From the NCBI GenBank assembly GCA_022571615.1, contig JACZXM010000080.1, positions 1-9,120 of the forward strand: 9,120 nucleotides of DNA, read 5' to 3'. Position 1 is the stretch's first letter. Every line of letters starts with the position of its first letter. This DNA is from Acidobacteriota bacterium (GTDB lineage: Bacteria; Acidobacteriota; UBA890; WLXD01). Position numbers and translations under genes: made by a program. Below the pieces are notes generated by a model that was not told where the DNA came from, ran no database searches, and saw only the letters and a program-made list of their open reading frames with translations. This document shows, in pieces, positions 5,760 to 9,120 of the stretch.

Positions 5760-8228
5760 ATGATCATACCGAGCAACGGTCCACGTCTGTTCCCGGCGGC
5801 GTGCTGCCTGCTAGCGCTGTCCTGCGCTTTGGTGCCGGCAGCGGCCCAGGCGGCACTCACGGCGGTTCCCCAGCAGGCTACAGAGCCGCAAGGACGCAAT
5901 GTCGAAGCGATCCGGATCGAGGGCAACGTGCGTTTCGACGCCGACACGATCCGGTTCTTCCTCTCCACGCGGGCCGGCGCGCCGTTTGACTGGGGCACCG
6001 CCCGTCAGGACTACATGGCGCTCTACAACACCGAGTGGTTCCGCAATCTGGTGATGACCTGGGAGGAGGGCAGCCGCGGCGGGGTCGTCGTCGTGGTGCG
6101 GGTGCAGGAGCTGCCCCTGCTGCGCGAGGTGCGGATCGAGGGTACGGGCAAGGTCAACGTGGACGAGTTGTTCGAGCGCCTCGAGCTGTTGGATCGCGAG
6201 ATAGTGATCAACGATCCGATCAACGCGCAGCGCCTACGCGATGCCGTCGAGGTGCTGCAGTTCATGTTGCAGAGCGACAAGGGCCTGCAGTTCGTGCAGA
6301 TCTCGCTCGAGGTCCAGGAGGTTGAAGGCGAGGCCTTCGCCGACGCCGTGTATCAGGTCATCGAGGGCGACGAAGTGCGCGTCGCGCAGGTGGTGTTCGA
6401 GGGCAACACGGTGTTCACCCAGCGGGAGCTGCGGTGGGCGATGAAGCGCACGGGCGAGCACCATTTCATGTCCTTCCTGACCAAGAACGACCGCTTTTCC
6501 GAAGGCGGCTACCAGGCCGACATGCTCGCGATCGGCGACATGTACCGGCGGAAGGGGTACCTGGAGTACAACTTCGGGACCCCCCGAATCGAGGTCTTCA
6601 ATGATCCGCGCGAGCTGTGGTGGGACGACAAGCTGCGGCTCTCGGTGACGATTCCGATTTACGAGGGCCCGCAGTTCCGTATCGGCAAACTCCGGGTCGA
6701 GGGCAATACCTACTTCGATTCTCGCGAGCTGCTTAAGGAGCTCGACCTGAAAACAGGGGACGTGCTCAACACCGAGCAGGTCAACGCGGCGCGTGAGGCG
6801 ATCCAGACCAAGTACGCCAACGCTGGATACCTGCAGGTGGTGGTATCGCCGGCTTCCGAGCCAGCCGAGGAAGAGAACGTGGTGGACCTCGTCTATCGCG
6901 TATCGGAAAACGCCGTCTACCGAGTCAACCGGATCGAGTTCTCGGGCAATACGAACACGCGCGACACGGTGCTGCGACGCAACATGAACCTCGCCGAGCT
7001 GGCGCGCTGGGACCAAAGCCTGTTCACGACCAGCCTCCAGCGGCTCTTCCAGCTCGGGTACTTCCAGGACGTGCAACAGGATCTCAAGACCGTACCACCA
7101 GGTGAGACCCTCGACCCCGACATTCCCGCCGACCCGCAGTACGGCACCGTCGATGTCGCGCTAGCGGTCGAAGAGGTCGGACGCAACCAGATCTCCTTCG
7201 GCGGTGGCTTGTCGGCGCTCGAGGGCGGCTTCATCCAGCTCGGCTACACGACGCGCAATCTGTTCGGATACGGTCAGACGGTGTCGATCTTCGCTCAGCT
7301 CGGGAGCACACGGCAGAACGTGCGGCTGTCGTTCGCCGATCCGTACTTCCTCGGCAAGAATCTACGCTTCGGGATCGACGTGTTCCGCGATGCGGTGAAT
7401 TTCCCGAATTTTCAGCGCGAAGGCACGGGCGCATCGCTACGCTTCGGAAAGCCGCTCAACCTGCGTCAAAGTCTCACCGCCTTCCTCGAGTACAACTACG
7501 AGGTGATCGACATCGGCGATGTGAGCGCCGCCTTCGGCGGTCTGAGCTCGACGATTTTCAACCAGCTGTTCCTGGTGGAGGGCCGGCGCGTGACCAGCTC
7601 CATCAGGCCGTTCCTGTTTTGGTCCAACGTCGACAACCCGTTTCTTCCGGCTCGTGGAACCCGCAGCAGCATTTCATTCGAGTACGCTGGAGGCCCGTTG
7701 GGTGGCACGCTCGATTTCTGGAAGGCATCCTTGCGCAGCACCTGGTGGATCCCGACGGCAAGCGAAGGGTCGGGCCTGTTGCGGCGGCCGAAACAGATCA
7801 TCGCCTTGAACGTCAGGGCGGACTGGGCGCAGCCTCAAGGTGACCTGATCTCGCTTCCGATCTTCGAGCGCTTTTTTCTCGGCGGCAGCAACTCCGTTCG
7901 CGGTACTCGGCTGCGGTCGATTGGTCCCATCGACGAGAGCGGCAATATCCTTGGCGGTACCCGGGCGCTGCAGTACAACTTGGAGTACATCCTCGCGCTC
8001 TCCTCGTCGCTGCGCGTGAAGGTGTTTCACGACGCGGGCCAGGCATGGCTGGAGACCGATGCGGTCAGGCTCAAGGACATGCGCCGCACGTTCGGCTTGG
8101 AATTCGAGGTCTTCGCCCCGGTATTCAACGTGCCCTTCCGCTTTTTCTGGGCTTATAATCTCGATCCTCTCGAGATCTTTGCGGAACAGAGGTCGACCTT
8201 CGAGTTTGCCATTGGCTCGACGTTCTAG
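5760..8228 (+). CDS. bamA: Outer membrane protein assembly factor BamA (Omp85 family)
   Basis: BamA folds and inserts beta-barrel proteins into the outer membrane. From the ATG at 5760 it has 822 residues, the usual size. A signal peptide (1-31, hydrophobic core about 11-27, cleavage predicted after AQA) supports this start; starting at 5682 would put 26 extra residues before it. No good ribosome binding site precedes 5760. Five POTRA domains follow at about 47-118, 119-203, 205-303, 306-383 and 386-472; typical opening motifs are [19 protein letters not shown] and [11 protein letters not shown]. The barrel runs from about 475 and ends in FEFAIGSTF, a proper beta-signal with terminal Phe. [16 protein letters not shown] (708-723) is the loop-6 region: VRG is kept, but the following aromatic of the usual VRGF/Y is Thr715. 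lpxD overlaps its 3' end. Confidence 0.95.
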   Translation: MIIPSNGPRLFPAACCLLALSCALVPAAAQAALTAVPQQATEPQGRNVEAIRIEGNVRFDADTIRFFLSTRAGAPFDWGTARQDYMALYNTEWFRNLVMTWEEGSRGGVVVVVRVQELPLLREVRIEGTGKVNVDELFERLELLDREIVINDPINAQRLRDAVEVLQFMLQSDKGLQFVQISLEVQEVEGEAFADAVYQVIEGDEVRVAQVVFEGNTVFTQRELRWAMKRTGEHHFMSFLTKNDRFSEGGYQADMLAIGDMYRRKGYLEYNFGTPRIEVFNDPRELWWDDKLRLSVTIPIYEGPQFRIGKLRVEGNTYFDSRELLKELDLKTGDVLNTEQVNAAREAIQTKYANAGYLQVVVSPASEPAEEENVVDLVYRVSENAVYRVNRIEFSGNTNTRDTVLRRNMNLAELARWDQSLFTTSLQRLFQLGYFQDVQQDLKTVPPGETLDPDIPADPQYGTVDVALAVEEVGRNQISFGGGLSALEGGFIQLGYTTRNLFGYGQTVSIFAQLGSTRQNVRLSFADPYFLGKNLRFGIDVFRDAVNFPNFQREGTGASLRFGKPLNLRQSLTAFLEYNYEVIDIGDVSAAFGGLSSTIFNQLFLVEGRRVTSSIRPFLFWSNVDNPFLPARGTRSSISFEYAGGPLGGTLDFWKASLRSTWWIPTASEGSGLLRRPKQIIALNVRADWAQPQGDLISLPIFERFFLGGSNSVRGTRLRSIGPIDESGNILGGTRALQYNLEYILALSSSLRVKVFHDAGQAWLETDAVRLKDMRRTFGLEFEVFAPVFNVPFRFFWAYNLDPLEIFAEQRSTFEFAIGSTF
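8154..8159 (+). promoter_or_regulatory. Perfect TATAAT hexamer inside the bamA 3' end, possible internal lpxD promoter
   Basis: TATAAT at 8154-8159 is a perfect -10 consensus in otherwise GC-rich coding DNA, about 50 nt upstream of the probable lpxD start. No recognisable -35 lies 16-18 nt upstream (TGCCCT region). It also encodes part of the barrel strand WAYNLDP, so codon choice alone can explain it. Confidence 0.2.
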
Positions 8229-9120
8229 GCGCGATTCCGGAATCGATCTTGCAGCTTTGGCGGAGTTAGTGGGCGGTGAGCTGCACGGCGCAGCCACGCA
8301 TCGCGTGCGCGGCGTCGCCGAGCTCGAGAACGCCACCGAGTCGGACGCTGCGTTCTGTATCGCGCGACGAAAGCTAGCGGCGCTTCGCTGCACGCGTGCG
8401 GGCGTGGTGCTGGTGCCGCCAGGCCTCGAACCTGAGCTTGAGGCCACCGGCCGCGCCACGATCCGGGTCGACGACCCGTACCGCGCAGTGGTCCATTTGC
8501 TGGAGCATCTGTATCCGCTGCAGCGCCAGCCGGCGGGAGTACACCCGACGGCGGCGGTCGCCGAGGATGCTGTTCTCGGCGCCGAAGTCAGCATCGGGCC
8601 CCAAGCGGTGATCGGCGCCGGAGCGCGAATCGGAGCCCGAACCGAGATCGGTCCCGGCTGTGTCGTGGCGCCGCAGGTAATCGTCGGCGAGGACTGTGTA
8701 CTGTACCCCAACGTGACCCTGTACGACCGCACCACGCTTGGAGACAGGGTGATCCTGCACGCTTGTAGCGTGCTGGGTGCGGATGGCTTCGGCTTCGCGC
8801 GTGACGGAAGCGCGCAGGTGAGGATGCCGCAGATTGGCGGAGTTCTGATTGAGGACGATGTCGAGATCGGGGCAAACTCCTGTGTCGACCGGGGCACGTT
8901 GCGTCGTACTCGCGTCGGTCGTGGCACCAAGATCGACAACCTCGTGCAGATCGGCCACGGCGTGACCGTTGGCCGGAACGTGCTGATGGCGGCCCAGGTC
9001 GGGATCGCCGGCAGCACGGCCGTGGCAGACGATGTCGTGTTCGGTGGTCAGGTCGGGGTGGTCGGTCACCTGACGATCGGGCGCGGAAGCGTGATCGTGG
9101 CGCAGGCGGGCGTGGGGACC
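8212..9120 (+). CDS. lpxD: UDP-3-O-(3-hydroxyacyl)glucosamine N-acyltransferase LpxD (3' end outside window)
   Basis: LpxD transfers a 3-hydroxyacyl chain from acyl carrier protein to UDP-3-O-acyl-glucosamine, the third step of lipid A synthesis, in the cytoplasm. The frame is open to the window edge (303 residues from 8212; the family is about 340). The N-terminal domain ([16 protein letters not shown], then a uridine-binding region) is followed from about residue 110 by left-handed beta-helix hexapeptide repeats ([22 protein letters not shown] and onward). ADGFGFARD and [16 protein letters not shown] are LpxD signatures. H249 in VQIGHGV aligns with the catalytic His of E. coli LpxD (His239), and H286 is a second conserved His. 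No ATG or GTG fits the N-terminus: TTG at 8212 is the best candidate, overlapping bamA by 17 nt, with TTG 8206 as alternative. Coding is certain; the exact start is not. Confidence 0.9.
   Translation, partial: MARRSRRDSGIDLAALAELVGGELHGAATHRVRGVAELENATESDAAFCIARRKLAALRCTRAGVVLVPPGLEPELEATGRATIRVDDPYRAVVHLLEHLYPLQRQPAGVHPTAAVAEDAVLGAEVSIGPQAVIGAGARIGARTEIGPGCVVAPQVIVGEDCVLYPNVTLYDRTTLGDRVILHACSVLGADGFGFARDGSAQVRMPQIGGVLIEDDVEIGANSCVDRGTLRRTRVGRGTKIDNLVQIGHGVTVGRNVLMAAQVGIAGSTAVADDVVFGGQVGVVGHLTIGRGSVIVAQAGVGT

Noticed and set aside
7674..9017. 447-codon open frame on the - strand across bamA and lpxD
   Set aside because: It spans two recognisable genes antisense, has low-complexity Ser/Arg/Pro-rich composition and no recognisable motif. 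It is an antisense shadow.

Overview
This window looks like a conserved chromosomal housekeeping block from a GC-rich, diderm (Gram-negative) bacterium. Six protein genes lie on the + strand. In order they are the 3' part of lysS (lysyl-tRNA synthetase), a lolC/lolE-type lipoprotein-release permease, lolD (its ATPase), clpC (Hsp100 unfoldase), bamA (outer-membrane protein assembly) and the 5' part of lpxD (lipid A acyltransferase). BamA, LolCD and LpxD together imply an LPS-bearing outer membrane. A ClpC with a UVR motif, beginning [20 protein letters not shown], combined with one LolC/E-type permease and this gene order, fits Acidobacteriota best to my knowledge. Myxococcota, Desulfobacterota and similar phyla remain possible. 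The taxonomic call is an inference.

Layout: lysS enters from the left edge and stops at 818. A 137-nt AT-rich gap (819-955) carries promoter-like elements and a small direct repeat, then lolC (956-2230) and lolD (2232-2921) follow, separated by one base. The 252-nt gap 2922-3173 holds the best promoter of the window (TTGTTC-18-TATACT at 3036-3065) and a strong nested inverted repeat (3112-3148) in the predicted clpC leader. clpC runs 3174-5621. A 138-nt gap (5622-5759) with a TATGAT -10-like hexamer precedes bamA (5760-8228). lpxD overlaps the end of bamA, probably starts at a TTG, and leaves the window at 9120.

Functionally, LolCD extracts lipoproteins from the inner membrane for delivery to the outer membrane. 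This would include BamA's lipoprotein partners where they exist. BamA inserts beta-barrel proteins, and LpxD makes a lipid A precursor for the outer leaflet. ClpC, an ATP-driven unfoldase that feeds ClpP, sits between these envelope genes and appears to have its own promoter. The usual periplasmic chaperone gene skp/ompH between bamA and lpxD is missing here.

I see no tRNA, rRNA, CRISPR array, insertion sequence, phage gene or antisense gene that I can support. I do not see a clearly novel system. The most interesting unexplained structure is the clpC leader hairpin, which encloses a Shine-Dalgarno sequence and an in-frame upstream ATG.
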